Of a stretch of 64,000 nt of DNA, positions 18,387 to 26,792 are shown in pieces; positions within the stretch are counted from its first letter, which is position 1; every line of letters begins with the position of its first letter. The notes beneath the pieces were generated by a model. That model ran no database searches. It saw only the letters and a list, made by a program, of their open reading frames with translations, and was not told the DNA's origin. The translations under genes and the position numbers were made by a program. Origin of the DNA: Burkholderiales bacterium (GTDB lineage: Bacteria > Pseudomonadota > Gammaproteobacteria > Burkholderiales > Burkholderiaceae_C). The stretch is from positions 84,692-148,691 of the forward strand of contig JAGWTU010000007.1 of assembly GCA_028868825.1 (NCBI GenBank), in the 5' to 3' direction.

Positions 18387-19253
18387 ATGACCGAGCCCGA
18401 ACTGCACTTCGTCCGCTGCCTCGACAGCCGCGGCCTGCACCGCATGGCGTACTGGGAATGGGGCGCGCGGGACAACCCGCGCGTGCTCGTCTGCGTCCAC
18501 GGGCTTTCGCGCCAGGGGCGCGATTTCGACACGCTGGCACGCGACCTCGCGGCCGACTGCCGCGTCATCTGCCCAGACATCGTCGGCCGCGGGCGTTCGG
18601 ACTGGATCGCCGATCCGGCCGGCTATGCGATACCGAACTACGTCGCTGACATCGTCACGCTGGTGGCGCGGCTGGGTGTCGAGCAGGTCGACTGGGTCGG
18701 CACCTCGATGGGCGGGCTCATCGGCCTGGGCCTGGCAGCGCTGGCCGGATCGCCGGTGCGCCGGCTCGTGCTCAACGATGTCGGCCCTTCGATCCAGGCG
18801 CCGGCGCTGGCGCGCATCGGCGCCTACCTCGGCCAGCCGGCGCATTGGGCCAGCGTCGACGAGGCCGCCGACGCGCTGTGGTCGATCTCGACGAGCTTCG
18901 GGCCGCATACGCGCGAGCAGTGGATCGAACTGACGCGGCCGCAGCTGAAGCCCGACGGCGACGGCTACAAGCCGCACTACGACCCGGCGATCGCCGTGGC
19001 CGTGCGCGCCATCACGCCCGAGGCCGCCGCCGCCGGCGAGGCCTACCTCTGGCAGGTCTACGACCACCTGAGCTGCCCGACGCTGCTGCTGCGCGGCGGC
19101 GATTCCGATCTGCTGTCGAGCGCGACGGCGCAGGCGATGGCCCAGCGCGGCCCCAAGGCGCAGCTGCACGAGTTCGCCGGCGTCGGCCATGCGCCGACGC
19201 TGATCCAGCCCGAGCAGCGGGCGGTCGTGCGTGAATTCCTGCTGCGCTCCTGA
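18387..19253 (+). CDS. alpha/beta hydrolase
   Basis: A 288-residue hydrolase. The oxyanion region is VCVHGLSRQGRDFD (His38-Gly39), the nucleophile elbow is GTSMGG with Ser108, and the catalytic His lies near the C-terminus in GVGHAPTL. The acidic residue is probably the Asp in RGGDSDLL. The fold and motifs are clear; the substrate is not. Because it is divergent from bdhA, a role in hydroxyalkanoate ester or oligomer hydrolysis is possible, but this is inference from position only. No signal peptide is visible, so it should be cytoplasmic. relA follows 29 bases downstream on the same strand. Confidence 0.85.
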   Translation: MTEPELHFVRCLDSRGLHRMAYWEWGARDNPRVLVCVHGLSRQGRDFDTLARDLAADCRVICPDIVGRGRSDWIADPAGYAIPNYVADIVTLVARLGVEQVDWVGTSMGGLIGLGLAALAGSPVRRLVLNDVGPSIQAPALARIGAYLGQPAHWASVDEAADALWSISTSFGPHTREQWIELTRPQLKPDGDGYKPHYDPAIAVAVRAITPEAAAAGEAYLWQVYDHLSCPTLLLRGGDSDLLSSATAQAMAQRGPKAQLHEFAGVGHAPTLIQPEQRAVVREFLLRS

Positions 19254-19282
19254 TGCGTGCGTGATGTGCGGCTGATGCGACC

Positions 19283-21511
19283 ATGAAGACCTCCGAGGCG
19301 CCGCTGCCGGCCACCGGCGCGGCGGCCATCGTCCAGCTGGCGAGTGCACCGGCGCTGGCCGAGGCCGATCCGGTGCGGCGCGCGCGGGCCTTCGCCGAGC
19401 CGCTGCTGGCCGACCATTTGCTCGACAGCGGCGAGCCCGCGCTGGCGCACGCCGACGGCACGGCCGCCGTGCTGCGCGCGATCGGCGCCGGGCCGGCGCT
19501 GTGCGCCGCTGCCTACCTCGTCTACACCGGCGACTACCTGCAGCGGCCCGAGGAGGTCGTCGCCAAGGCCTTCGGCCCCTCGTACGCGAGCCTGGTGACG
19601 CTGACGCGCAAGCTGATGCAGATCCAGCGCGCGGCGCAGTCGGGCATCGGCGGCACCGGTGCCCCGCGCGGCTCGCAGGGCGAGCCGGCGCTGCAACTCG
19701 AGCGCGTGCGCAAGATGCTGCTCGCGTTCTCGCGCGACCTGCGCGTCGTGCTGCTGCGCCTGGCGTCGCGGCTGCAGACGCTGCGCTGGTTCGCCGCCAG
19801 CCGCAATCCCTGCCCGGAGGCCATCGCGACCGAATCGCAGCAGGTGTTCGCGCCGCTGGCGAACCGGCTCGGCATCTGGCAGATCAAGTGGGAGATCGAG
19901 GACCTCTCGTTCCGCTTCCTGCAGCCGCAGGAATACCAGCGCATGGCGCGCCTCGTCGACGCCAAGCGCATTGAGCGTGAAGCGGCGGTGCGCCGCGTGC
20001 GCGAACAGCTGCTGCAGCGCCTGACGGCGGCCGGGCTGGCGGCCGATGTCGAGGGCCGGCCCAAGCATCTCTACAGCATCTGGAAGAAGATGCGGGGCAA
20101 GGATCTCGCGTTCGAGCGTGTGTTCGACGCCCGTGCGCTGCGCGTGCTCGTGGCCGACGTGCCGGCCTGCTACGCGGCGCTGGCCCGCGTCCACGAGGCC
20201 TGGCCGGCGGTGGCCGGCGAGTTCGTCGACTACATCGCGCGCCCCAAGCTCAACGGCTACCAGAGCCTGCACACCGTGGTGCTGGCCGACGACGGCGGCC
20301 CGCTCGAGGTGCAGATCCGCACGCACGAGATGCACGAGCATGCCGAGCATGGCGTGGCCGCACATTGGCTGTACAAGGAGGCGGGCGCGCGCGGCTATGC
20401 CGGCGTCAGCGCCAGCGGCGAGTTCGAGGAGCGGCTGGCGCAGGCGCGCAAGGCCGTGCTGCGCGAACTGCTGGCCTGGGAGCGCGACTTCGCCGGCACC
20501 GCCAGTTTCGACGACCGCATCTACGTCTTCACGCCGCAGGCGACGATCATCGACCTGCCGGCCGGCGGCACGCCGGTGGATTTCGCCTACAGCCTGCACA
20601 CCGACCTCGGCCACCGCTGCCGCGGCGCGCGCGTCGACGGTCGCGTCGTGCCGCTGTCGACGCCGCTGCAATCAGGGCAGACGGTCGAGATCAGCGCCGC
20701 GAAGGAGGGCGGCCCGTCGCTTGACTGGCTCAACCCGGAACTGCACTACATCGCCAGCCCGCGCGCCAAGGCCAAGGTGCGCGCCTGGTTCAATGCCGAG
20801 CAGCAGGCGCAGACGGTGGCCCGCGGCCGCGAGGCGGTCGAGAAGCTGCTGCAGCGCGAAGGTCGCACGGCGCTGGAGCGCGACGCGCTGGCCGAGCAGC
20901 TCGGCTTCAGGAACGCGGCCGCGCTGTACGAGGTCGTCGGCAAGGACGAGTTCTCGCTGCGCAACATCGAGATCGTGCTGCGTCCGGCCGAGCCCGAGCC
21001 CGACGCGGACCAGATCCACCTGCACCGTTCGCGCGCCGAACCCGGCGGCGGGCGCGGCGGCGTGCTCGTCGTCGGCATCGATTCGCTGATGACGACGCTG
21101 GCCCGCTGCTGCCGCCCGGCGCCGCCGGACGCGATCAGCGGCTATGTCACGCGCGGCCGCGGCGTGGCCGTGCACCGCAGCGACTGCAGCAATCTGCGCC
21201 ACATGGCCGCGAGCGCGCCGGGCCGCGTCATCGAGGTCGCCTGGGGGCGCCCGGCCGATGCGGCCAGGCCCGCCGTCTATCCGCTCGATGTCGTCGTCGA
21301 GGCCGACGATCGCCCGGGGCTGCTGCGCGACATCTCCGAGGCCTTCTCGAAGGACAAGATGAACGTCACCGACGTGCGCACGCAGCCCGCGAAGGACGGC
21401 CGCACGGTGTGGATGACCTTCACCGTCGAGGTCACCGATGCGGCCCGGCTGGCGCCGGCCCTGACGCAGATCGGCCGCGTCGCGGGAGTTCGTCACGCGC
21501 GCCGCAAGTAG
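19283..21511 (+). CDS. relA: RelA-type (p)ppGpp synthetase
   Basis: A 742-residue RelA/SpoT protein. The N-terminal HD hydrolase domain has lost its catalytic His-Asp pair: where SpoT has LLHDVIEDT, this protein has YLVYTGDYL. The synthetase domain contains KHLYSIWKKM and EFVDYIARPKLNGYQSLHT. The EFVD tetrad corresponds to the EXDD motif of monofunctional RelA rather than the RXKD of bifunctional enzymes. A TGS domain (RIYVFTPQATIIDLPAG), a Cys-rich region (ARCCRPAPPDAI) and a C-terminal ACT domain follow. It would make (p)ppGpp on starved ribosomes. It lies 29 bases after the hydrolase gene. Confidence 0.93.
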   Translation: MKTSEAPLPATGAAAIVQLASAPALAEADPVRRARAFAEPLLADHLLDSGEPALAHADGTAAVLRAIGAGPALCAAAYLVYTGDYLQRPEEVVAKAFGPSYASLVTLTRKLMQIQRAAQSGIGGTGAPRGSQGEPALQLERVRKMLLAFSRDLRVVLLRLASRLQTLRWFAASRNPCPEAIATESQQVFAPLANRLGIWQIKWEIEDLSFRFLQPQEYQRMARLVDAKRIEREAAVRRVREQLLQRLTAAGLAADVEGRPKHLYSIWKKMRGKDLAFERVFDARALRVLVADVPACYAALARVHEAWPAVAGEFVDYIARPKLNGYQSLHTVVLADDGGPLEVQIRTHEMHEHAEHGVAAHWLYKEAGARGYAGVSASGEFEERLAQARKAVLRELLAWERDFAGTASFDDRIYVFTPQATIIDLPAGGTPVDFAYSLHTDLGHRCRGARVDGRVVPLSTPLQSGQTVEISAAKEGGPSLDWLNPELHYIASPRAKAKVRAWFNAEQQAQTVARGREAVEKLLQREGRTALERDALAEQLGFRNAAALYEVVGKDEFSLRNIEIVLRPAEPEPDADQIHLHRSRAEPGGGRGGVLVVGIDSLMTTLARCCRPAPPDAISGYVTRGRGVAVHRSDCSNLRHMAASAPGRVIEVAWGRPADAARPAVYPLDVVVEADDRPGLLRDISEAFSKDKMNVTDVRTQPAKDGRTVWMTFTVEVTDAARLAPALTQIGRVAGVRHARRK

Positions 21512-21536
21512 ACCGCCCTCGCAACTCGTATATACT
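21509..21536 (+). promoter_or_regulatory. promoter of tRNA-Val
   Basis: TAGACC (21509-21514) and TATACT (21531-21536) are spaced by 16 bases and place the transcription start about seven bases before the tRNA. The -35 hexamer overlaps the relA stop region. Confidence 0.55.
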
Positions 21537-21549
21537 CGTGGGCTACCCC

Positions 21550-21626
21550 AGGCGCGTAGCTCAGCTGGTTAGAGCACCACCTTGACATGGTGGGGGTCGA
21601 TGGTTCGAGTCCATTCGCGCCTACCA
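21550..21626 (+). tRNA. tRNA-Val (anticodon GAC)
   Basis: A 77-base cloverleaf. The acceptor stem is AGGCGCG (21550-21556) paired with CGCGCCT (21616-21622), followed by discriminator A and an encoded CCA. The D arm is GCTC/GAGC, the anticodon stem is CCACC/GGTGG with loop TTGACAT, and the T arm carries TTCGAGT. The anticodon GAC reads valine codons GUC and GUU. The genomic copy includes CCA. Confidence 0.96.
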
Positions 21627-21631
21627 ACAGC

Positions 21632-21665
21632 AGCCCCCGGTTTCTCGTGGAACCGGGGGCTTTTT
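21632..21665 (+). terminator. rho-independent terminator after tRNA-Val
   Basis: An 11-bp perfect stem (AGCCCCCGGTT at 21632-21642 and AACCGGGGGCT at 21651-21661) with an 8-base loop is followed by TTTTT. It lies six bases after the tRNA 3' end. Confidence 0.92.
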
Positions 21666-22034
21666 GTTGGAAAATCAACGACTTGGCGCCGCTGAATTCC
21701 TCGTCCTTTGTTCCTCTCCGCTCTCGGGTGCGGCGCTCTGGCCAGCGGAATTGCCGTCCTCAGCGCTGATCCAGCCGATCACCCGTGGATCAGCCCTGGC
21801 AAGCGCAGGGCAGGGGGTAGTGACGGAGTTGAAGCAAGAGATTGCCGCACTCGTTGCAGGGGCGCAGTCTGAGCGCCGGTCGACAGGCGCCGCTCATCCC
21901 GCAGTGGGCAATCAATGCGCGTCATCGGCGCTAAGGCGGGTACGCCGTGAGACAAGGCGAGCCGCCGCTGGGCGTGCGCGCCATCCCGGTCGGCGCCGGA
22001 CCGCGGCCCGCGGCCATCGCGCCGAGCAGGGTCC
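21666..22034. other. gene-free stretch after tRNA-Val
   Basis: The open frames here lack ribosome-binding sites and recognisable motifs. I see no transposase, integrase or repeat of the tRNA 3' end. It begins a gene-poor region running to about 25.8 kb. Confidence 0.5.
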
Positions 22035-22574
22035 CTATGAGGGCGATGGGCCGTTTCGCGGCTGTGACGCCGCGGCTTCGTAGCCCTTGCGTGTGATCTC
22101 GTAGACCTCGCCACGATCGCCGCGCGCAGCGAGCAGGCCGCGGTCGACGAGTTCCTGCAGCGCCGACTCCCAGCTGGCCACCGCGCGGTGATCGGACTTG
22201 TCGGTCAACAGGCTCACGCCATTGGCGTGCAGGTCGACACCGGCGCCGAACTTCTCGTAAAGGACGGTGCCGCCCGGATCGGACGCGACGGCGGCGAGCA
22301 ACGTGCGCGCCTCCTTCGACAGCCCTGGCTGGGTGATGCCGTCACTCGATGCCGATGTCGTCTTGGCATCCGACGCACGAAACATCGCGACGCCGAAGCC
22401 AATGACGCCCGCAAAGAGCAACACAAAGATGCCGACGCGGACATTGACCTTCGCCTTGGCAAAGAACAGATACGCCAGGATCGACAGTGCCACCACGAGC
22501 AGCGCCAGAATGCCGAGCTGGCTCTGCGCTGCCGCCTTGATGACGTCGGGCAGACTCTTGAACAGCTGGTCCAT
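22035..22574 (-). CDS. hypothetical two-helix membrane protein with cytoplasmic C-terminal domain
   Basis: A 179-residue protein I do not recognise by family. Two transmembrane helices are clear: about residues 20-40 (LGILALLVVALSILAYLFFA) and 45-63 (RVGIFVLLFAGVIGFGVAM). The C-terminal 110 residues are soluble and contain two short helices followed by VYEITRKGYEAA, which reads like the wing of a small winged-helix domain. WESALQELVDRGLLAARGDRGEVYEI also has the shape of a winged-helix recognition region. A membrane-anchored DNA- or protein-binding role is therefore possible but unproven. The ATG at 22574 has GGGGGA nearby upstream. It stands alone in the gene-poor region after the tRNA. Confidence 0.75.
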   Translation of the reverse strand: MDQLFKSLPDVIKAAAQSQLGILALLVVALSILAYLFFAKAKVNVRVGIFVLLFAGVIGFGVAMFRASDAKTTSASSDGITQPGLSKEARTLLAAVASDPGGTVLYEKFGAGVDLHANGVSLLTDKSDHRAVASWESALQELVDRGLLAARGDRGEVYEITRKGYEAAASQPRNGPSPS

Positions 22575-23115
22575 GACTCCCCCTGATGTGCAGCCGATCG
22601 AACGGGTTTCGCCGGCCGGCCGCGCGATGGACGCCGGCCTGACGCTCGCGCTTCGGCGGCAATTTAACCCAGATACTTCGCCGGCCGACGCTCCGGGTCA
22701 GCACAACGCTCCATGCGCAGCGCCGGGCGGCCGCGAATCATCATTCAGGCCGATCGGATGCCCTGCACGCGCCAGTGGCTGCGGTCCTCGTCGTGGGCAA
22801 GGGCTTCACGATGCGTGTAGAGCGGTATCCGTGGCTGACAACGCAGACGCTGCCGTTTGGCGCCGCGGCGACGCCAGTAGGTCGGTGGAACTGCCTGCTG
22901 TCGTCTTCGGCCACGCCACGCGAGCGACGGCGCACCCTGGCAATGCCGCGCCAGGGGCCCCGGAGCGGATGGCGGGCGCGGCCATTGCCGTCGTCAGAGG
23001 CGAAGCGGGCGGCCATGGGCGAGCGCGACGATGCAAGCGCAACAGCCCGCCTGCTTGCCTGCGGCGGATCCCGATCCATGAAAAGCGCGTCCTGGCGAAG
23101 GCAGTCGTCATTGCA
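22575..23115. other. 540-bp stretch with no supportable gene
   Basis: Several frames are open on both strands, but none has a good ribosome-binding site, a domain signature or a consistent coding look. It may hold decayed genes. It separates the two-helix membrane protein from the frameshifted NTF2-like gene. Confidence 0.4.
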
Positions 23116-23830
23116 TCAATGCCCACCGCCTTCTTCGATTCGCCAGGCACACCGAGAGGAACCATCGGGGAAAGCGACGAGCACGCCCCGGACCGTTCCA
23201 TCACGGTTGCTGACGAACGTCATCCGGGTATCGTCCATGCCGAAATCGGGATCGGTGAAAGCCGCCAGGGCCACCGGCGGCGCTCCGCCAAGACGGACAT
23301 TGAGATTCCCGCCCGCGATGGTGAAACGGAGGTCGGGCCCGGCCGCGCCGCGATACAGGCCCGGTGTACGGGGCGAGGGCCTGAAACGGGGCGTCGAGCG
23401 CCTTCGGCCGCGTCGATTCGTGGTGGGCCAGGAAATGCCATCCGTCGGAGGTGCGTTTCCAGACGATCGTGATGTAGGCCACCTGCATCGGCCCTCGGGT
23501 GTGGTCCAAGGCGATACGCGCGAAGTCGTAGTCCCAGGTGGTCACCGCGAGAGCGCGGGTGAGGATGTCGAATCGAGGCGCGTACGCCACCACGTACCGG
23601 CCGGAGAATTCACTCTCCGTCTCGTCGGCCTTGGCTGCAGCACCGGATCTGCGGTAGCCGTTGAAGGTTATCTGGGCATCATCGAGGAATGGCCGGTTTG
23701 CCGCCGCGAAGTTCGCTTGGCGCCAGGCCGTATTCATCGAGTCCAGGACGGACGTGATGCCGGCGATGGTGGCCCGAGGGCTTCGAGAGTGTCGAATCGG
23801 CATGTGCCGCCGGCGCGATCGAATGACCAT
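23116..23830 (-). pseudogene. frameshifted NTF2/SnoaL-like protein with C-terminal beta domain
   Basis: The first frame (from about 23830 to 23360) encodes an NTF2/SnoaL-like domain: ITSVLDSMNTAWRQANFAAA, then VAYITIVWKRTSDGWHFLAH. At a CCC run (23360-23362) the sense continues only if one base is removed. The second frame then reads LYRGAAGPDLRFTIAGGNLN and ends with CAWRIEEGGGH at a TGA at 23116-23118. The joined junction would be APYTGLYRG, the opening commonly seen in DUF3471-like beta domains. The N-terminus is unclear: no start has a good ribosome-binding site, and a signal peptide may have been lost. This is either a genuine decayed gene or a one-base sequencing error in the homopolymer. 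Exact function is unknown; SnoaL-like domains are used for many small-molecule roles. Confidence 0.6.
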
Positions 23831-24110
23831 CGGGTTGCGTCGATGGCATCACCGCTCCGCCTGGCGCTCCTGGGGTCTCCTGCCGGGAACTTTCGGCGGG
23901 CAACGTGCCGGGCTCATCGGCGCATCATCCGTCGACAGCGCTCGAGGAGCCCGCGGCACGACGGATCAATGCCTGCCTCGTGGTCTTGATTCGGCCGCGA
24001 CCGGCCTGGTGGCGCGCGCATCGGGCCCGCATCGACCTCGCCGCCCCGTCAACCGCGAAGGATGTCCATCGCGGCTGGCGACCGGTCGTGCGGAATGGAT
24101 TCGCGTGCCC

Positions 24111-24890
24111 TCAGGGCGCGGTGAGGCGCGCAGCCTGCCGCCGCCGCCACAGCGGCGCACCGGCGAGCGCGATTGCCACCAGGGCCAGCGATCCCGGCTC
24201 CGGCATGGGATTCACCACCGGCAATCCGCAACCGGGGGAAGACTGTATGCAGGTCTGAAAGCTGATGTTCAAATCGCCACCGGCATAAAAGGCGCCGCGA
24301 GCGCTCGGTGTGAGTTTCATCGTGTCGAGGAAGATCGTGATGGTGTCCGGCGTGCTGGCGTCGAACGCGATGAGGTCCGCCAAATTGGTGGGATCGTCGA
24401 AGCCGCTGCCGGTGACGGTGAAGCCGGTGATCAATTCGCCCACGATGTTCAGGCCCGACAGCACGTAACGTGCGCGGTCGGCTCCTGAACTCAGGTAGCC
24501 GGTCATCAGGATGTCATCCATCGGATCGCTGGTGCCGCGGTCGTCCTGCGAGCCTGCAGACACGTGCAACTGGATGCGGGCATCGGCTCCGCCGAAGGTA
24601 ATGTATTCGCCGGCCAGCATGTAGGCGCCGATCTGGGTGTCCACGAATCCGCCTGGACCGTCGTTGGCGTGGATGCCGTCACCGATGGCGAGGTTGGAGT
24701 CACTGACCAGGAGCGGCGTGTCATTGACGGTTGCGCCGCCATCGGAGGTGATGCCACCCGGCGAGGCCAGCAGGGCCGAGAACGTGCCGGTCAAGACGCC
24801 CGCCTGCGCCGACATCGCGACCATGCCGCCTGCGGCGAACAACGCCAAGCGAACCCAGGCCCTGCGAAGTGAATTTGACATCATCTCCAT
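24111..24890 (-). CDS. PEP-CTERM sorting-domain exported protein
   Basis: A 259-residue protein. An N-terminal signal peptide (residues 8-30, ending AMSAQAG) is followed by a beta-rich Gly/Asp/Thr-rich body, then the C-terminal PEP-CTERM tail: MPEPGSLALVAIALAGAPLW, then Arg-rich RRRQA. PEP-CTERM proteins are exported and processed by an EpsH/XrtA-type exosortase in exopolysaccharide-producing Gram-negative bacteria; no exosortase is in this window. The first ATG (24890) is only two bases from AAAGGAG, so one of the next in-frame ATGs (24884 or 24881) may be used instead. A pair of cysteines near residues 213 and 221 could form a disulfide. Confidence 0.85.
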   Translation of the reverse strand: MEMMSNSLRRAWVRLALFAAGGMVAMSAQAGVLTGTFSALLASPGGITSDGGATVNDTPLLVSDSNLAIGDGIHANDGPGGFVDTQIGAYMLAGEYITFGGADARIQLHVSAGSQDDRGTSDPMDDILMTGYLSSGADRARYVLSGLNIVGELITGFTVTGSGFDDPTNLADLIAFDASTPDTITIFLDTMKLTPSARGAFYAGGDLNISFQTCIQSSPGCGLPVVNPMPEPGSLALVAIALAGAPLWRRRQAARLTAP

Positions 24891-25780
24891 TTCTCCTTTA
24901 CTCCTTGGCTATGACACGAACGATTGAGGTATGTCGATAAGGGCGATCGCGCAAATTCGGGCACGTCTAATGGAAGTTAGGCTAATGCCGTTCGTGAAGT
25001 ATGGGCAGCACCTATTCAGGGGGTTATGGCCGGAAATTGACAATGAACGTCACAGGGAATCAAAGGCAATTGCGACAGATAGGCCTTCGAATTTCCCAAT
25101 GGTGATCGCATGCTCGAGCAGACTGCCGGAGTCCCTGCAAACTTTCAGATCAATGTCCGAGAAAATCGGGGCAGGCCAGGCTGCATGCCCGAATTCTCGG
25201 TGCCGGTCACCTGCAGGCGCCGCGTGGGCGTTAGCCCATTTGAACGCCACCTGCCCTGTACGAGACTCCGACAGTCCATGTTGGGGATCGCGAGCCACGC
25301 CGAGGGGATGCAGCTGACCGAGGGCGGGGCGCGGTCCAAGCGCAGCAGCCGGCTCAAGGCACTGGACGCGGCGCTGGCAGCGCGACCACCAGGCCCCCGG
25401 TGCGCCGCGCCCGAACCTGTTGCGCCGCGCGTTGTTGGACTGGATCGGCGACTAGGGCAGCGACTGGCGCGGCAGCGTGCGCAACGGCCGCAATGCCGTC
25501 GACACGTTGCGGCGCCAGTTGCCGAGCGCGGGCGGGCCGGCGGACTTCGCGGGCCGCGCTGGAGTCTTCACGCCGGGCAGCGCAAGACCCGGCTGGTCTC
25601 CCGGGCCAGGGCGGCCTGGGTTGTCCGCCGCGCGAAGCGGGGCCCCGACGAGCGCGCGCGGGCCTGACATGCCATCGCGCAAGGGGCCTTGAGACCGAGC
25701 GCGCCATGCGTCGCCGACAGACGGGCCGCCGCGCCCGGCACAATGCCGCCGTTCGGCGTGCGCTGGACGCGGAGCCCGTC
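24891..25780. other. 890-bp stretch without a supportable gene
   Basis: The first 250 bases are visibly AT-richer than the surroundings. From about 25,385 one plus-strand frame reads LLRRALLDWIGD, then an in-frame stop, then WRGSVRNGRNAVDTLRRQLP, which has a coding look and may be a decayed gene. I cannot assign a family. The final 90 bases probably hold the promoter of the YCII gene. Confidence 0.35.
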
Positions 25781-26122
25781 ATGTCCAAGTACCTGATCTC
25801 TTTCCCCAGTGCGGCGATGGTCGTGCCCGAGGGCCAGTGGGCGGACGTCGGCCGCGACGCGCACGCCGTGATCGACCTCGCGAAGGCTGCGGGTGTCTAC
25901 GTATTCGCCGGCGGCATCGACGAAGGGGTTCCTCCCGTGCTTGTTTCAGCGGACGGTGCAGTCGCCGAAGGCGGTTATCCCTGGGCGCCGCGGCTCGATG
26001 GCGGCTTCGCGGTGCTCGAGCTGTCCTCTCGCGACGAGGCGCTTGCATGGGCGGCTCGCATCGCGAAGGCCTGCCGTTGCGATCAGGAGCTGCGCGTCTT
26101 CCAGTTCGATCCGCAGTCCTGA
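25781..26122 (+). CDS. YCII/DGPF-domain protein
   Basis: A 113-residue protein with the dimeric alpha-beta barrel pattern of YCII-related proteins: MSKYLISFPSAAM at the start, HAVIDLAKAAGVYVFAGGI in the middle and FAVLELSSRDEALAWAARIA before the final strand ELRVFQF. Members include small enzymes and domains fused to sigma factors; the activity here cannot be deduced. The ATG at 25781 gives the family N-terminus, and a longer reading adds low-complexity Arg-rich sequence. It converges with the MarR gene, whose stop is 88 bases away. Confidence 0.8.
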   Translation: MSKYLISFPSAAMVVPEGQWADVGRDAHAVIDLAKAAGVYVFAGGIDEGVPPVLVSADGAVAEGGYPWAPRLDGGFAVLELSSRDEALAWAARIAKACRCDQELRVFQFDPQS

Positions 26123-26209
26123 GTGGGCGTCCGGGCGGTCGCGCGTCCTCGCGCCGCGTGCCGTGTCGCCAGCCGGTGCCGCGTGCCCCGGCCGATACGC
26201 TGGCGCCGC

Positions 26210-26629
26210 CTACCGTTGCGCGACCTGGCGGGCGAGTTCGAGAAAGCGCGCACGGTCCGCGCCGCCCAGCGGCTGCAGTATCTCGTCCTGCAGGTCTCGC
26301 ACGATCGGCAGCAAGGCGGCATGCACCCGCTTGCCCTGCGGCGTCAACGACAGTTCGCGCGCCCGGCGATCGCGTTCGCTGACGACTCTCTTTATCCAAC
26401 CCTTGTGCTCCAGCCGCTCGATGACGCCGCCGATGGTCGCCCGGTCATAGGCGATCATTTCCGCGACGCCGGCCTGATCGGTGGCCCGGTGGGCCTGGAT
26501 GACGTCCAGCGCCGCGAACTGCACCGGCGTGACGTCGAAACCCGCCGCCTGGGTGCGCTGGGCGAAGACCAGGGTCGACTGCTGGTGCATGCGGCGTATC
26601 AGGTGCCCCGCCATCTCGAGTAGGTCCAT
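26210..26629 (-). CDS. mobR: MarR-family repressor (MobR-like)
   Basis: A 139-residue MarR protein. A winged-helix domain with GFDVTPVQFAALDVIQAH, then YDRATIGGVIERLEHKGWI (recognition helix) and RVVSERDRRARELSLTPQG (wing) is flanked by dimerisation helices. The ATG at 26629 has GGAG seven bases upstream. A longer start at 26701 is less likely, since it would lie inside the operator and upstream of the predicted transcript start. It is divergent from the aromatic monooxygenase gene. In Comamonas testosteroni the MarR regulator MobR controls mobA, 3-hydroxybenzoate 4-hydroxylase, in this same arrangement, which is why I use the name. The inducer is inferred, not seen. Confidence 0.8.
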   Translation of the reverse strand: MDLLEMAGHLIRRMHQQSTLVFAQRTQAAGFDVTPVQFAALDVIQAHRATDQAGVAEMIAYDRATIGGVIERLEHKGWIKRVVSERDRRARELSLTPQGKRVHAALLPIVRDLQDEILQPLGGADRARFLELARQVAQR

Positions 26630-26688
26630 GCCTGCGCTCCGTTCGAAGGGTCGAGTCCGCGCCGGGTGCGCCGGCAGCGGGTTTAATT

Positions 26689-26704
26689 GATAAGTATACA
26701 TATC
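26689..26704. promoter_or_regulatory. MarR-type operator 1
   Basis: GATAAGTATACATATC is an imperfect 16-bp palindrome (14 of 16 positions match its reverse complement) centred on GTATAC. It overlaps the probable TATACT -10 hexamer of the mobR-like gene and sits just upstream of the TTGACG -35 of the monooxygenase gene. Confidence 0.6.
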
Positions 26705-26707
26705 GAG

Positions 26708-26737
26708 TTGACGCCAGATGGTAAGTGTAGATATCAT
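26708..26737 (+). promoter_or_regulatory. promoter of the mobA-like gene
   Basis: TTGACG (26708-26713) and TATCAT (26732-26737) are spaced by 18 bases. Operator 2 covers most of the spacer and the first bases of the -10, so a bound repressor would block polymerase. Confidence 0.55.
26720..26735. promoter_or_regulatory. MarR-type operator 2
   Basis: GGTAAGTGTAGATATC matches operator 1 at 13 of 16 positions in the same orientation. The two copies start 31 bases apart, about three helical turns, so they lie on one face of the DNA. Confidence 0.55.
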
Positions 26738-26792
26738 TCGCCCGCGCCCCGGCAACCCGCTCATGGCGCCCATCCAAGCAAGGAGACCGGCG

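Noticed and set aside
21666..22083. A 139-codon ORF reading out of the tRNA-Val terminator
   Set aside because: The start lies directly after the terminator T-run with no ribosome-binding site, and the sequence is Arg/Ala-rich without motifs.
22775..23989. A 404-codon plus-strand frame over the frameshifted NTF2-like gene
   Set aside because: There is no ribosome-binding site and no recognisable domain, and the minus strand gives coherent NTF2-like sequence over the same bases.
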